Positions 25,901 through 35,559 of a stretch of 64,000 nt of DNA are shown in pieces. The notes below the pieces were generated by a model, which worked only from the letters and a program-made list of their open reading frames with translations, did not search any database and was not told the origin of the DNA. Both the position numbers and the translations under genes were made by a program. Every line of letters begins with the position of its first letter. The first letter of the stretch is position 1. Origin of the DNA: Burkholderia humptydooensis (GTDB taxonomy: Bacteria > Pseudomonadota > Gammaproteobacteria > Burkholderiales > Burkholderiaceae); NCBI RefSeq assembly GCF_001513745.1, contig NZ_CP013382.1, forward strand, positions 1,240,001-1,304,000. The letters are read 5' to 3'.

Positions 25901-27268
25901 GACGGGCTGCGCTACGCGGTGCTCGCGTTCGGCGACCGCAACTACGACCAGTTCTGCGGCCACGGCCGCCGGCTCGATGCGCGGCTCGCCGCGCTCGGCG
26001 CGACGCGGCTCGTCGAGCGCGTCGACTGCGACGCCGAATTCCAGCCGGCCGCCGACGCGTGGCTCGAGCGCGCGATCGCGCGGATCAAGGAAGAGGATGC
26101 GGCGCTGCACGCGGTGCCGGCGGACGGGATGATTCCGTCGGGCGCGATTCCGACGAAGACGCGTCCGGCCGCGTCGCGGCTCGTCGCGAACCTGCGGCTC
26201 AACGAGCCGGGCGCGGCGAAGGATACGCGCTGCGTGTCGCTGTCGACGGACGGCGCGGCGCTCGAATACGAAACGGGCGACGCGCTCGGCGTGTGGCCGG
26301 CGAACTGCCCGGAGCTCGTCGACGAGCTGCTGACGCTCACGCGCCTGAAGCCGGACGCGCCGGTGGCGGTCGCGGGCGTGGGCGAGCTGCGGCTTGCCGA
26401 CGCGCTCGCGAAGCATCTCGACATCACGCGGCCGCATCCTGACGCGCTCGCGTTCGTCGCGTCGCGCAGCCGCTCGGGCGAAGCGCTCGCGCGCCTGCTC
26501 GGCGACGACCGCAAGGCCGACCTGAAGCAGTGGCTATGGGGCCAGCAGCTCGCCGACGTGCTGCACGAGTTTCCACTGGAGCTCTTGGCGGCCGAGCTCG
26601 TCGGCATGCTCAAGCGCCTGCAGCCGCGGCTCTATTCGATCGCGTCGAGCCCGAACGCGCATCGCGGCGAGATCCACCTGACGGTGTCGGCCGTGCGCTA
26701 CGGCAACGGGCGGCGGCAGCGCAAGGGCGTCGCGTCGACGTTCCTCGCGGACCGCGCGGCCGACGCGCCCGTGCCGGTGTTCGTGCAGAAGTCCGCGCAT
26801 TTCCGGCTGCCGGCGGGTGGTGACGTGCCGATCGTGATGGTCGGACCGGGCACGGGCATCGCGCCGTTCCGCGGCTTTTTGCACGAGCGCCGCGTGCGCG
26901 GCGCGAAGGGGCGCAACTGGCTGTTCTTTGGCGAGCAGCACGCGGACACCGATTTCTATTACCGCGACGAGCTCGCGCAGATGCGCGCGGACGGCTTCCT
27001 CACGCGGCTCGACGTGGCGTTCTCGCGCGACCAGACAGAGAAGATCTACGTGCAGGACCGGATGGTCGAGCAGGGCGCGGCGCTGTGGGCGTGGCTCGAG
27101 GAGGGCGCGCATTTCTACGTGTGCGGCGACGCGTCGCGCATGGCGAAGGACGTCGACGCGGCGCTGAAGACAATCGTCGCGCGGCATGGGGGGATGACCG
27201 ACGAGCAGGCGGCGGACTACGTCGCGCGGCTCGCGAAGGACAAGCGTTATGCGAGAGACGTTTATTGA
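22994..27268 (+). CDS. Assimilatory nitrate reductase fused to a CysJ/P450-reductase-like flavoprotein
   Basis: 1424 residues from GTG 22994 (GAGG 5 bp upstream; ATG 22967 is possible but lacks a ribosome site). N-terminal half: molybdopterin oxidoreductase of the NasA type, with [4Fe-4S] ligands [11 protein letters not shown] and GRLCTKG, and the Mo-bisMGD domains to about residue 720. After an Ala-rich linker, a flavodoxin domain at about 888 ([29 protein letters not shown]), an FAD domain with RLYSIASSP at about 1211, and an NADPH domain with [14 protein letters not shown] at about 1285 and the C-terminal RYARDVY of CysJ proteins. One polypeptide can therefore move electrons from NADPH through FMN/FAD to the nitrate site. 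Many NasA enzymes rely on separate electron donors. It ends the narK operon. The symbol nasA would describe only the first half. Confidence 0.9.
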   Translation: MTGASVKTVCPYCGVGCGMVLHVEGGEVVKVSGDAEHPTNFGRLCTKGSSAHVALRNAGRLERAFVRDARDRDPAPVPIADAIAQTARRLRAALDAHGPDALAFYVSGQMSLEAQYLVNKLAKGYVRTPHIESNSRLCMASAGSGYKLSLGADGPPGSYQDFDCADLFFVIGSNMADCHPILFLRMMDRVKAGAKLVVVDPRRTATAEKADLFLQIRPGTDLALLNGLLHLLHASGRTDAEFIAAHTEGWDAMPDFLGDYTPQRVAAITGLAEADIRLAAQWIGDAREWTSCWTMGLNQSTHGTWNTNAICNLHLATGKICRPGSGPFSLTGQPNAMGGREMGYMGPGLPGQRSALDGDDRRFAEDVWGLPVGTIRPDAGGGAVDLFAKMAAGDVKACWIICTNPAATVANRKNVIAGLQAAEVVIVQDAFLDTETNRYADILLPGALWAEAEGVMINSERNLTLMRQAVEPPGDAWPDWRIVAAVAREMGYGDAFDYGSAAEVFDEIRRFANPKTGYDLRGASHAALRDAPLQWPCPPDGGQDRHPVRYLNDGASRTRVTLPDGRVPRVAFPTPTGKARFHARPHVAPAEMPTPEFPIVLNTGRLQHQWHTMTKTGKVAMLNKLNPRPFVEIHPDDAAALSIAAKDAVEIRSARGRAVLPAVVTDRVQPGACFAPMHWNDVYGDDLCVNAVTNDAVDPVSLQPELKFCAVALARVDAPGNADAGGDVEADDRARAPRAAWHEATSSHEADAHAAREAARAAASSEEPDMSDIDPFAALLGVPAAASAPQLTDAERVYVAGFVSGLRSAEGRRAAGVPVLPASAPFDARARLWVDGLLAGLFSRAPGGAAARVDSLVDARADAAQPAARAAADAPSAPSGVRIVRTRPKVVLLWASQTGNVESLTERYATQLMDSGFEIRVACMADYPAASLAKAQYALLMTSTFGDGDAPDNGQDFWAALLAEDAPRADGLRYAVLAFGDRNYDQFCGHGRRLDARLAALGATRLVERVDCDAEFQPAADAWLERAIARIKEEDAALHAVPADGMIPSGAIPTKTRPAASRLVANLRLNEPGAAKDTRCVSLSTDGAALEYETGDALGVWPANCPELVDELLTLTRLKPDAPVAVAGVGELRLADALAKHLDITRPHPDALAFVASRSRSGEALARLLGDDRKADLKQWLWGQQLADVLHEFPLELLAAELVGMLKRLQPRLYSIASSPNAHRGEIHLTVSAVRYGNGRRQRKGVASTFLADRAADAPVPVFVQKSAHFRLPAGGDVPIVMVGPGTGIAPFRGFLHERRVRGAKGRNWLFFGEQHADTDFYYRDELAQMRADGFLTRLDVAFSRDQTEKIYVQDRMVEQGAALWAWLEEGAHFYVCGDASRMAKDVDAALKTIVARHGGMTDEQAADYVARLAKDKRYARDVY

Positions 27269-27599
27269 AGCGGGCGCGCCGCGCGACGGCGGCGCGGCGA
27301 CGCCGAGGAACACGGCTTACGTGGGGCCGGCGCAGATGTACGGGCGCAGGCGGCGGGTGCGCAGCCGCGCCGCGCGGGAGGCCGCGCGCATGCGCGCGTG
27401 CCGGGACCGGAGCGCGCGCTTGCGCGGCGCGGCGGCTTGAGGCGCGCGGGCGGGTGCCGGCGCGAATCCTGCCGGGTCGGGGATCGCCGCGTTCGCGGCG
27501 GTGGTGGGGGCGGCGGCGCGCGGACAGCGGCGCGACGCCGCGCGTCAGAGCATGCGCGCCCGGTCTTGCGCGCGCCGTCCGCCGGCGCGGCGTCGCGCG
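27269..27599. other. Convergent intergenic region, no gene seen
   Basis: 331 bp of very GC-rich sequence between the nitrate reductase and xylulokinase stop codons. The region is rich in small inverted repeats but has no hairpin followed by T residues on either strand. An open frame at 27249-27440 is Arg/Ala-rich and overlaps the reductase end, and I do not count it as a gene. Confidence 0.45.
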
Positions 27600-29060
27600 T
27601 CAGCCCGCGAACTCGTCCTTCAACGCCCGATACAGCCGCCGATAGCGCGCGAGCCGCTCGCCGAGCAGGCCCGCCGACGCCGGGTCGGGCCGGTACGTCT
27701 CCGCGATCGCCGGCGCGGTGCACACGTCGTCGATCGCATCGTGCGTCGCCGCGAGCCGCGCGAGCCGCGCCGCGCCGAGCGCCGCGCCGACCGCGCCGCT
27801 CGCGTGCCGGTGCATCGCGAGCCCCGTCGCGTTCGCGCACAACTGCGCCCAGAACGCGCTCTTCGAGCCGCCGCCGATGAACGACGCGTCGTCGAGCGTC
27901 GTGCCGGCGCGGCGCAGCGCTGCGTAGCCGTCCGCCATCGCGAACGCGACGCCTTCCATCACCGCATACGCGAGGTCGCCCGCGCGATGCTCGCTCGCGA
28001 GCCCGAAGAACACGCCGCGCGCGTTCGCGTCGTTGTGCGGCGTGCGTTCGCCGCTCAGGTAGGGCAGAAACAGCGGCGCGCGCGATGCGTCCGCGCGCTC
28101 GGCGAGCGCGGGCAGCGTGTCGACGGCGACGTCGTGCGTCTTCGCGAACCAGTCGAGGCTCGCCGCGGCCGACAGGATCACGCTCATCTGATGCCAGCGC
28201 TCGGGCAGGCAATGGCAGAATGCGTGCACGCCGTCGCCGGGATTCGGCGCGAAGCGGTCGTTGCCGGCGAACAGCACGCCCGACGTGCCGAGCGACAGGA
28301 ACCCGCTGCCCGCGTTCGCGACGCCCATGCCGATCGCGCTCGCCGCGTTGTCGCCCGCGCCGCCCGCGATCGTGACGGGGCCGGCCACGCCCCATTCGCG
28401 CCGCAGCGCGTCGCGCAACTGCGCGGCCGCGGCGCTGCCTTCGACGAGGCGCGGCATCTGCTCGCGCGACAGCTCGGTCGCGGCGAGCATCCGCTCGGAC
28501 CAGTCGCGCCGGCCGACGTCGAGCCACAGCGTGCCGGACGCGTCCGACATGTCGGACACGAATTCGCCGGACAGCCGCCACGCGACGTAATCCTTCGGCA
28601 GCAGCACCTTGTGCGCGGCGCGGAACACCGCGGGCTCGTATTTCGCGAGCCACAGCAGCTTCGGCGCGGTGAAGCCCGGCATCGCCATGTTGCCGGTGAT
28701 CGCGCGCGATTCGGGCACGAGCGCCTCGAGCTCGACGCATTCGGCCGCGGCGCGCGTGTCGTTCCACAGGATCGCGGGGCGCAGCACTTGCCCCGCGCGG
28801 TCGACGAGCGTCGCGCCGTGCATCTGGCCGGACAGGCCGATCCCGCGCAGCGCGGCAAAGCCGCGCGGGTGCACGGCGCGCACGGCGGCGAGCGCGTCGA
28901 GCGTCGCGTGCCACCACGCCTGCGGGCTTTGCTCGGACCAGTGCGGGTGAGGCCGCTCGACGGCGAGCGGCGCGCTGCCCGTGGCGAGCGGCGCGGAATC
29001 GGCGTCGGTTAGGATCGCCTTGACTTCGGACGTGCCGAGATCGATGCCGAGGAAGGTCAC
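27600..29060 (-). CDS. xylB: Xylulokinase (FGGY carbohydrate kinase)
   Basis: 486 residues of the FGGY family: FLGIDLGTSEVKAIL (phosphate 1), GIGLSGQMHGATLVD (the xylulokinase-type GQMHG), ILWNDTRAAAEC, GGAGDNAASAIG and the C-terminal FIGGGSKSAFWAQL. These match xylulokinase better than glycerol kinase or gluconokinase. It phosphorylates D-xylulose to D-xylulose 5-phosphate. Its start overlaps the AraC gene stop by 4 bp (ATGA), showing translational coupling in the polyol operon. With the upstream dehydrogenase it would complete a route from a pentitol to the pentose phosphate pathway. Confidence 0.9.
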   Translation of the reverse strand: MTFLGIDLGTSEVKAILTDADSAPLATGSAPLAVERPHPHWSEQSPQAWWHATLDALAAVRAVHPRGFAALRGIGLSGQMHGATLVDRAGQVLRPAILWNDTRAAAECVELEALVPESRAITGNMAMPGFTAPKLLWLAKYEPAVFRAAHKVLLPKDYVAWRLSGEFVSDMSDASGTLWLDVGRRDWSERMLAATELSREQMPRLVEGSAAAAQLRDALRREWGVAGPVTIAGGAGDNAASAIGMGVANAGSGFLSLGTSGVLFAGNDRFAPNPGDGVHAFCHCLPERWHQMSVILSAAASLDWFAKTHDVAVDTLPALAERADASRAPLFLPYLSGERTPHNDANARGVFFGLASEHRAGDLAYAVMEGVAFAMADGYAALRRAGTTLDDASFIGGGSKSAFWAQLCANATGLAMHRHASGAVGAALGAARLARLAATHDAIDDVCTAPAIAETYRPDPASAGLLGERLARYRRLYRALKDEFAG

Positions 29061-30073
29061 GGGTGGAGGCTCCGGTGTGAAAGGGTGACGGTGCGCGCGG
29101 CGTGCGACGGCGCGGTGGGTGCGACGAGTGCGGCGGGTGCGGCGTCCGTGGCCGGCGCCGCGGACGCGGCGGGCCGCGCGTGCGGTTCGTGCTTCGCCTG
29201 CGGCTCATGCGGCTCGTTCAGCCGGTGCAGCGCGCGAAAGCGCGACGGCGGCATTCCCTTCATGGCGAGGAATTGCCGGTTGAAGTTCGACAGGTTGTTG
29301 AAGCCGACGCGATAGCAGATGTCGGTGACGCTCAGCGCCGAGCACATCAGCAGCTCGCACGCCTCGTTGATCCGCAGCCGGTTCAGGTACTGGACGAACG
29401 TCGAGCCGGTATGCCGGCGAAAGAAGCGCGTGAACGTGCTGACGCTCATGCCGGCGAATTCGGCGACGTCCGCCTCGCGCAGCGTGCCCGGCAGGTTCTG
29501 CCGCAGGTACGCGAGCACCTGGTTGATCGTGGACGACATGTAGTGCTGCGCGTCGATCCGGTAGCCGGGGCCGGCGAGCATGCGGCGCGCGGCGCACGAC
29601 GACAGCCGGTCGAACAGCGACATCAGCACCTCGACGCGCCGGCAGCCGTGCGCGCTCGCGAGCTCGATCATCAGCGGCGCGACGGCAAGCCCCACCTCGT
29701 CCGGAAACTGCACGCCGCGCGACGCTTCGTCGATCAGGTCGAGCACCGGCTGCAGCTCGGCGAACGCGGCGACCATCTTCTCGGCCGCCTCGCGCGAGAA
29801 CTGCAGCACGACGTCGCGCGACGGCACGCGCTCGCCGGGGCCGAGCTCGCTGATCCAGTTGTGCGGCAGGTTCGGCCCGGTGACGACGAGGTTGCCGGGC
29901 GCGAAATCGCCGATATGGTCGCCGACGAAGAACTTGCCGCGCGACGCCTGGATCAGGTGGATTTCGTACTCCGGATGAAAATGCCACTTCGCGACCGTGT
30001 GCGGATAGTCGTGCGACCACGCGCGAAACGATTCGTCGCGGCGGGTGGGGACGATCTCGAGGTCTGGGTTCAT
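29057..30073 (-). CDS. AraC family transcriptional regulator of the polyol operon
   Basis: 338 residues from ATG 30073. N-terminal cupin-like sensing domain (TVAKWHFHPEYEIHLI, GDFAPGNLVVTGPNLPHNW). C-terminal double helix-turn-helix with FAGMSVSTFTRFFRRHTGSTFVQYLNRLRINEACELL and DICYRVGFNNLSNFNRQFLAMKGMPPSRFRAL. The last 45 residues after the DNA-binding domain are Ala/Pro/His-rich and unlike the family. It is embedded in the operon, between the transport ATPase (38 bp) and xylB (overlap), so it is likely an autoregulating activator. The inducer is probably a polyol such as xylitol, arabitol or sorbitol. Confidence 0.88.
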   Translation of the reverse strand: MNPDLEIVPTRRDESFRAWSHDYPHTVAKWHFHPEYEIHLIQASRGKFFVGDHIGDFAPGNLVVTGPNLPHNWISELGPGERVPSRDVVLQFSREAAEKMVAAFAELQPVLDLIDEASRGVQFPDEVGLAVAPLMIELASAHGCRRVEVLMSLFDRLSSCAARRMLAGPGYRIDAQHYMSSTINQVLAYLRQNLPGTLREADVAEFAGMSVSTFTRFFRRHTGSTFVQYLNRLRINEACELLMCSALSVTDICYRVGFNNLSNFNRQFLAMKGMPPSRFRALHRLNEPHEPQAKHEPHARPAASAAPATDAAPAALVAPTAPSHAARTVTLSHRSLHP

Positions 30074-30111
30074 CTGTCGCTCCTGCGCGTGCACGGGCCG
30101 GCGCTCGCCGT

Positions 30112-31311
30112 TCAAGAGCGCGACATCGTCAGCCCGTGCGGCGCGCCCGGCGACGGCCGCATCGCGGCGCCGGCGGGCGTCCCGGCGCCGGGCAGCATCA
30201 CGTTGCGCCCGGTCGCCGCGTCGAACAGATGCAGGTCGCGCTCGTCGAACGTGAACGTTACCACGGCGCCGAGCGCGGGGGCGGCCGACGCGGGCACGAG
30301 CGCCGAGAACGGCGTGCCGTTCCAGCCGAACGTGACGAGCGCCTCGGCGCCGAGCAGCTCGACGAGCTCGACGCGGCCTTCGAGCGCGAGCGCGCCCGCC
30401 GGCCCGGACGCGTTTTGCGCGCCGGCGCCGGCGCCCGTCGCGATCCGGAGATAGTTCGGCCGGAGCGCGAGCTTCACGCGCAGGCCGTCGGCCAGGCCCG
30501 CGAAGCGGCGCGCGGCGAGCGGCCAGCGCGCGCCGCCCGCCGCGAGCGTGACGCCGCCCGCCGCGCGCTCGATCGCGCCGTCGGCGAAGTTCATCGCCGG
30601 CGTGCCGATGAAGCCCGCCGCGAACACCGTGTGCGGGCAGCCGTACAGCTCGGCCGGCGTGCCGAGCTGCTCGATGCGCCCGCCGCGCATCAGCACGACG
30701 CGGTCCGCAAGCGTCATCGCCTCGAGCTGGTCGTGCGTCACGTACAGCGTCGTCGTCTTCAGCCGCTGGTGGAGCCGCTTGATGTCGCCGCGCAGTTGCG
30801 CGCGCAGCTTCGCGTCGAGATTCGACAGCGGCTCGTCGAACAGGAACACGTCGGGCGTCTTGATCATCGCGCGCGCGATCGCCGCGCGCTGCTGCTGGCC
30901 GCCCGACATCGCGCGCGGCTTGCGCTCGAGGAGCGCGTCGAGGCTCAGCACGCGCGCGACCTCGCGCACCCGCCGGTCGATCTCGGCGGCGGGCACCTTC
31001 AGGCGCCGCAGCCCGAACGCGATGTTCTCGTATACGGTCATGTGCGGATACAGCGCGTAGTTCTGGAACACCATCGCGACGTTGCGCTCGCGCGCGGCGA
31101 GATCGTTGACGACGGTGCCGCCGATCGCGAGCGCGCCGCCCGTGATGGTTTCGAGCCCGGCGATCATCCGCAGCATCGTCGATTTGCCGCAGCCCGACGG
31201 GCCGAGCAGCACGATGAACTCGCCGTCGCCGATCTCGAGATCGAGCGGATGCAGGACGGGCGCGCCGCCGTCGTAGCGTTTCGTCAAACCGGTGCAGACG
31301 ATCTGTGCCAT
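30112..31311 (-). CDS. Sugar/polyol ABC transporter ATP-binding protein (MalK/UgpC type)
   Basis: 399 residues. Walker A GPSGCGKST, Q-loop VFQNYALYPHMTVYENIAFGL, signature MSGGQQQRAAIARAM, Walker B VFLFDEPLSNLDAKLR and the H-loop VTHDQLEAM are all intact. The C-terminal 140 residues are the MalK-type regulatory (TOBE/OB) domain. It energises uptake with the two permeases and the binding protein of the same operon. Its start lies 3 bp from the dehydrogenase stop. Confidence 0.9.
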   Translation of the reverse strand: MAQIVCTGLTKRYDGGAPVLHPLDLEIGDGEFIVLLGPSGCGKSTMLRMIAGLETITGGALAIGGTVVNDLAARERNVAMVFQNYALYPHMTVYENIAFGLRRLKVPAAEIDRRVREVARVLSLDALLERKPRAMSGGQQQRAAIARAMIKTPDVFLFDEPLSNLDAKLRAQLRGDIKRLHQRLKTTTLYVTHDQLEAMTLADRVVLMRGGRIEQLGTPAELYGCPHTVFAAGFIGTPAMNFADGAIERAAGGVTLAAGGARWPLAARRFAGLADGLRVKLALRPNYLRIATGAGAGAQNASGPAGALALEGRVELVELLGAEALVTFGWNGTPFSALVPASAAPALGAVVTFTFDERDLHLFDAATGRNVMLPGAGTPAGAAMRPSPGAPHGLTMSRS

Positions 31312-31314
31312 CGC

Positions 31315-32349
31315 TCAATCCATTTCGATCTGAATCTTCACGTCGTGCGGCTGGCCGCTCGCCGCCGCCTCGAACGCGCGCAGGCCGTCCGAGAACGGGA
31401 ACGTGCGCGAAATGAACGGCTTCACGTCGATCGCGCCGGACGCGATCAGCGCGAGCGCGCGCGGGAAGACGTTCGCGTAGCGGAACACCGATTCGATCCG
31501 CGCTTCCTTCGCCTGCAGCGAGACGACGTCGAGCGGCACCGGATCGAGCGGCATCCCGACCAGCACGAGGCAGCCGTTCGGGCACAGCAGGTCGACGATC
31601 CCCGCATACGCCTTCGCATTGCCGCTTGCCTCGAACACGACATCCGCGCCCCAGCCGTCGGTTTCGCGCGCGACCGCTTCGGCGAGCGACTGCGTGCTCG
31701 CGTCGACCGTCGTCACCGCGCGGTTCGACGCGAACAGCGCGAGCTTCTCCTTGACGACATCGGCAAGAATCACGCGCGCGGCGCCGCCCGCGAGCGCGGC
31801 GAGCGCCGTCATCGCGCCGATCGTGCCCGCGCCGACGACGACGGCGATGTCGCCCGGCTTCATCGCCGCTTTCTTCGCGGCCTGCAGCCCGATCGCGAGC
31901 GGCTCGACGATCGCGCCCTCGGCGAACGACACGTTCTCCGGCAGCCGGTACGTGAACGCCGCCGGATGCACGACGTAGGGCGTCAAGCAGCCGTGCACGG
32001 GCGGCGTCGCCCAGAAGCGCACCGACGGATCGAGGTTGTAGAGGCCGTGCAGCGTCGCTCTTGAATCGAAGCGCGGGATGCCGGGCTCCATGCAGACGCG
32101 CTCGCCCACGCGCAGGTACGTGACGTCGCGCCCGACCTCGACGACCGTGCCCGACGCCTCGTGGCCGAGCACCATCGGCGCGTCGACCCGGAACGGGCCG
32201 ATTCCGCCGTGCGTGTAGTAGTGGACGTCGCTGCCGCACACGCCCACCGTGTGGATGCGGATCTTGACGTCGGACGGGCCGACATCGAGCGGCAGGTCGA
32301 TGTCGCGCAGCGCGAGGTCGCGCGCCTTTTCGAGTACGAGGGCTTTCAA
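31315..32349 (-). CDS. Zinc-dependent polyol (xylitol/sorbitol-type) dehydrogenase
   Basis: 344 residues of the medium-chain zinc dehydrogenase family. [17 protein letters not shown] and [12 protein letters not shown] hold the catalytic zinc Cys, His and Glu. [16 protein letters not shown] is the Rossmann motif, followed by an acidic residue in ILADVV that favours NAD. The cysteine-rich structural zinc loop of classical alcohol dehydrogenases is absent ([21 protein letters not shown]), as in some sorbitol/xylitol dehydrogenases. It oxidises a pentitol or hexitol to the ketose. Linkage to xylB suggests xylitol or D-arabitol to D-xylulose. Confidence 0.82.
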   Translation of the reverse strand: MKALVLEKARDLALRDIDLPLDVGPSDVKIRIHTVGVCGSDVHYYTHGGIGPFRVDAPMVLGHEASGTVVEVGRDVTYLRVGERVCMEPGIPRFDSRATLHGLYNLDPSVRFWATPPVHGCLTPYVVHPAAFTYRLPENVSFAEGAIVEPLAIGLQAAKKAAMKPGDIAVVVGAGTIGAMTALAALAGGAARVILADVVKEKLALFASNRAVTTVDASTQSLAEAVARETDGWGADVVFEASGNAKAYAGIVDLLCPNGCLVLVGMPLDPVPLDVVSLQAKEARIESVFRYANVFPRALALIASGAIDVKPFISRTFPFSDGLRAFEAAASGQPHDVKIQIEMD

Positions 32350-32370
32350 CGGATTCTCCTTGTTGGCCGC

Positions 32371-33183
32371 TTATCGGCCTTTGAGCATCGAGTTCAGCAG
32401 CCGGCTCAGCATGCCGACGAAGACGAGGGGCGGCAGCGCGAGCAGCACCGTCGACGCGTTGATCACGCCCCACGGCACCTCCTGGCCGAGCGACGTGAAC
32501 GCGGAAGCGACGACGGGCAGCGTCGCCGAGCGCGACGACGTGAGTGCGAGCGCGATCATCAGCTCGTTCCAGACGAGCACGAAGCTGAACACGATGCCGC
32601 CCAGCAGCGTGCTCGCGCAAACGGGCAGCGCGACGCGCCAGAACACCGCGTACGGCCCGTAGCCGTCGAGCGCGGCCGCCTCCTCGATCTCGCGCGGCAG
32701 CCGGCGGAACACGGGAATCGACAGCCACGTGATCGTCGACAGCGTGACGAGCAGATACGTGACGATCATCGACAGCTTCGTGTCGTAGAGCCCGAGGTCG
32801 ACCCAGATCGCGATCAGCGGAATCGCGACCGCGACGGGCGGCAGAAAGCGCAGCGACAGCAGGAAGAACTGGATGTCGCGCTTGCCGCGCACCGGATAGC
32901 GGGCGATCGCGTATGCGGCGGGCACGCCGAGCACGGCGCCCAGCACGACCGCCGCGCCGACGATCGCGAGGCTGTTGCAAAGGCCGATCGTCACCTCGGG
33001 GCTCGACAGCACCTGCCGGTAGTTGTCGAGCGTCGGCGCGAAGATGAAGCGCGGCGTCGGCGTGACGATGTCGAGCAGGCGCTTGAGCGAATTGATGAGC
33101 GCCCAGGCGAGCGGAAACACGGCGACGAGCGCGATCGCGCCGCCGATTGCGATGGCGCCGCCGCGCGCGATCAGTCGTCCCAT
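32371..33183 (-). CDS. Polyol ABC transporter permease (MalG-type)
   Basis: 270 residues, about six membrane spans. The inner-membrane-component loop is EEAAALDGYGPYAVFWRVALPVCASTL, the EAA motif that docks on the ATPase. The start ATG 33183 lies inside the 3' end of the upstream permease gene (13-bp overlap). The longer open frame upstream is the shadow of that gene. It pairs with the MalF-type permease to import a polyol. Confidence 0.88.
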   Translation of the reverse strand: MGRLIARGGAIAIGGAIALVAVFPLAWALINSLKRLLDIVTPTPRFIFAPTLDNYRQVLSSPEVTIGLCNSLAIVGAAVVLGAVLGVPAAYAIARYPVRGKRDIQFFLLSLRFLPPVAVAIPLIAIWVDLGLYDTKLSMIVTYLLVTLSTITWLSIPVFRRLPREIEEAAALDGYGPYAVFWRVALPVCASTLLGGIVFSFVLVWNELMIALALTSSRSATLPVVASAFTSLGQEVPWGVINASTVLLALPPLVFVGMLSRLLNSMLKGR

Positions 33184-34049
33184 TTGTCGACCCGCTTCCA
33201 GATGAACGTGAACACGAGCGTCGTCGCGACCATCATCAGCACCGCCATGCTCGACGCGTACGACACCTTGCCCGACAGCCCGATGCCTTGCGCGTACGCG
33301 TACATGTCGAGCGTCTCGGTCGCGATGCCGGGGCCGCCCTTGGTCATCACGTAGATGAGATCGAACGAGCGCAGCGATTCGACCATCTTGATGAACACGA
33401 GGCTCATGATCGGCGCCTTGAGCATCGGCAGCGCGATGTACGCGTAGACCTGCCACGTCGACGCGTAGTCGAGCCGCGCCGCTTCGAGCGGCTCGGGCGG
33501 CAGCGTCTCCAGCAGCTTGAGCACGACGACGGAGAAGAAGAGGCCCCATTGCCAGACGTCGACGAGCGCGACCGCGACGAGCGCGAGATGCGGATCGGCG
33601 AGGAACGCGGTGTTCGCGACGCCGAGCGTGCCGAGCAGCCAGCTCAGGATGCCCGTGAGCGGCGCGTACATGAACTTCCAGATGAACGCGGCCGACACGC
33701 GCGGCAGCAGCACCGGCATGATCAGGATCAGCACCGCGGCGCGGCGCCAGCGGCCGTGCACGCGCTCGAACAGGAACACCGCGAGCGCGATGCCGACCAC
33801 GACCGCGCCCGCGACCGTGACGATCTCCCACAGCGCCGATACTTCGATCGCGTTCACGAAGCGCCGGTCGGACGCGAGCCGCGCGAAGTTGCGCAGGCCG
33901 ACGTAATCGCTGTCCGCGTAGCGCAGCACGCGGTTCTTCAGCGCGAGGTTGATCGCGGCGATCGTCGGCACGAGGCCGAGCACCGCCATCAGCGCGAGCG
34001 GCGGGCCGAGAAAGAGCCAGGGCAGGCTCGTCTTGCCATGATTGAACAT
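33171..34049 (-). CDS. Polyol ABC transporter permease (MalF-type)
   Basis: 292 residues, about six spans, EAA loop EAARLDYASTWQVYAYIALPMLKAP. ATG 34049 follows a good AGGAG 6 bp upstream. It forms the channel together with the second permease. The order binding protein, permease, permease, dehydrogenase, ATPase resembles the smoEFGK-type sorbitol/mannitol loci of alphaproteobacteria and pseudomonads. Confidence 0.88.
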   Translation of the reverse strand: MFNHGKTSLPWLFLGPPLALMAVLGLVPTIAAINLALKNRVLRYADSDYVGLRNFARLASDRRFVNAIEVSALWEIVTVAGAVVVGIALAVFLFERVHGRWRRAAVLILIMPVLLPRVSAAFIWKFMYAPLTGILSWLLGTLGVANTAFLADPHLALVAVALVDVWQWGLFFSVVVLKLLETLPPEPLEAARLDYASTWQVYAYIALPMLKAPIMSLVFIKMVESLRSFDLIYVMTKGGPGIATETLDMYAYAQGIGLSGKVSYASSMAVLMMVATTLVFTFIWKRVDKWDD

Positions 34050-34156
34050 CGGAATCTCCTGCGAGGCGGGCGATGAGGCGATGAGGCGAAGCGGGCGAAG
34101 GCGCGCAGCCGCGTCGTCCGATGGCCGCATGGCCGCCGCGCCGCCCGCGCATGGCG

Positions 34157-35437
34157 TCACTTGCGTGCGCCGTGCGCCATCGCGTCCTTCGCGTACTGCG
34201 CCGCGTCGTCGAGCGCGCCCCGCACGTCGGTCTGCGTGCCCGTGAAGATTTCCTCGAGCGCGATGCCGAGGTTGTCGCCGATGTCGGGCCATTGCGGCGT
34301 CGCCCAGATCGTCGCTTTCGTCACCGGGTTCGTATCGGCGAGGCCCGCGAGGATCTGCGGCTTCACGTGCTGCCTGAAGTAGTCGCCGCCGATCGTGCTC
34401 GTGCGGTTGTAGTCGCTGAACACGCCGTTGCGCAGCCGCGCCTGCTCCTGCTCCTTGCTCGTCGCCCACGCGATGAAGCGGCCCGCCGCCTGCCGCGTGC
34501 AGTCGTCCTTCGCGCCGACCGACGAGATCGCGAGCCCGTGCCCGTAAGCGGCCGACGGCAGCGGCGCGGGCGGCCGCACGTAGCCGACCTTGCCTGCGAC
34601 GCTCGACTTGGACGGGTCCTCCATCCAGTCGGCGAACGGCGTCGATTCGATCATGAACGCGACCTTGCCCGAGCGGAACGCTTCGAGCGCGTTGCTCCAG
34701 TCGTAGGTCGCCGCGCCGGGCGGCGCGTACTTGAAGAGATCGCGGTAGCGTTCGGTCGCCTGCACCGCGGCGGGCGAGTTGAACGCCGGCTGGCCGCTCT
34801 TGTCGGTCCACGCGCCGCCCTGCGCGAGCATGAACGGCGCCCAGCGCCACACGTTCATGCCCGAGCCGCGCTGGCCGCGCGCGACCCAGCCGTACAGCTT
34901 CGGCGGCGCGTTCAGCTTCCTGATCGCGGCGACGAGCTCGTCGACCGTCTTCGGCACCGGGATGCGCGCGGCGTCGAGCAGGTCGCGGCGATAGAACAGG
35001 AAATCGCCGCCGCCGATGAGCGGCGCGAAGTACGCGACGCCCTTGTAGCTCGCGACCGCGCGGCGGCCGGGGAGGAAGTCGTCGTAGTCGTATTCCTTCG
35101 GGTAGTACTTGAGGAGCGGCGCGATCCAGCCGGCCGACGCGAATTCGGCGACATTCGCCTCGTCGACGTAGTAGACCTGATACGAGCCCGCGCCCGTCGA
35201 CGCGTCGAGGCGCGATTTCGCGCGGCGGTCGTTTTCGCCGAAGTAGCTGATCTCGATTCGGGTGCCGCTCGTCTTTTCGTAGTCGGGCAGCGACTTCTCC
35301 ATCACCGAAAGGCCGAGGCTCTTCTGCGCGAGCACCTTGAGCGTCGGCACCTTGCAGACTTGCGTCGCGGCCGTCGCCGCGACCGGCACGCACGCGCCGA
35401 CGAGCGCTGCGGCCAACAGGAATCGCATCGTGTTCAC
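34157..35437 (-). CDS. Polyol ABC transporter extracellular substrate-binding protein
   Basis: 426 residues from GTG 35437, chosen because AAGGAGA lies 7 bp upstream. The usual ATG at 35428 is too far from it. The N-terminus is a Sec signal peptide (MRFLLAAALVGACVPVAATAA) cleaved before TQVCKV. The mature protein has family 1 extracellular solute-binding features: SYQVYYVDEANVAEFASAGWIAPL, FFYRRDLLDAARIPVPKTVDEL, GKVAFMIESTPFADW. It is the first gene of the seven-gene operon. Periplasmic, ligand inferred as a polyol from the adjacent dehydrogenase. Confidence 0.88.
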   Translation of the reverse strand: MNTMRFLLAAALVGACVPVAATAATQVCKVPTLKVLAQKSLGLSVMEKSLPDYEKTSGTRIEISYFGENDRRAKSRLDASTGAGSYQVYYVDEANVAEFASAGWIAPLLKYYPKEYDYDDFLPGRRAVASYKGVAYFAPLIGGGDFLFYRRDLLDAARIPVPKTVDELVAAIRKLNAPPKLYGWVARGQRGSGMNVWRWAPFMLAQGGAWTDKSGQPAFNSPAAVQATERYRDLFKYAPPGAATYDWSNALEAFRSGKVAFMIESTPFADWMEDPSKSSVAGKVGYVRPPAPLPSAAYGHGLAISSVGAKDDCTRQAAGRFIAWATSKEQEQARLRNGVFSDYNRTSTIGGDYFRQHVKPQILAGLADTNPVTKATIWATPQWPDIGDNLGIALEEIFTGTQTDVRGALDDAAQYAKDAMAHGARK

Positions 35438-35559
35438 CAGTGTCTCCTTGATTCTGCTTGTCTTCCGTCGTGCGGGCGGCGCCGACGGTAGGAGCAACTG
35501 TAGTGAGTCGCAGCGCGGGTTCACTACGTCAAAAGAAATCGGCTGCCGATACTTTTTTG

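Noticed and set aside
27249..27440. 63-codon open frame overlapping the end of the nitrate reductase gene
   Set aside because: Arg/Ala-rich composition, no homology, no convincing ribosome site, and the region is extremely GC-rich, where open frames occur by chance.
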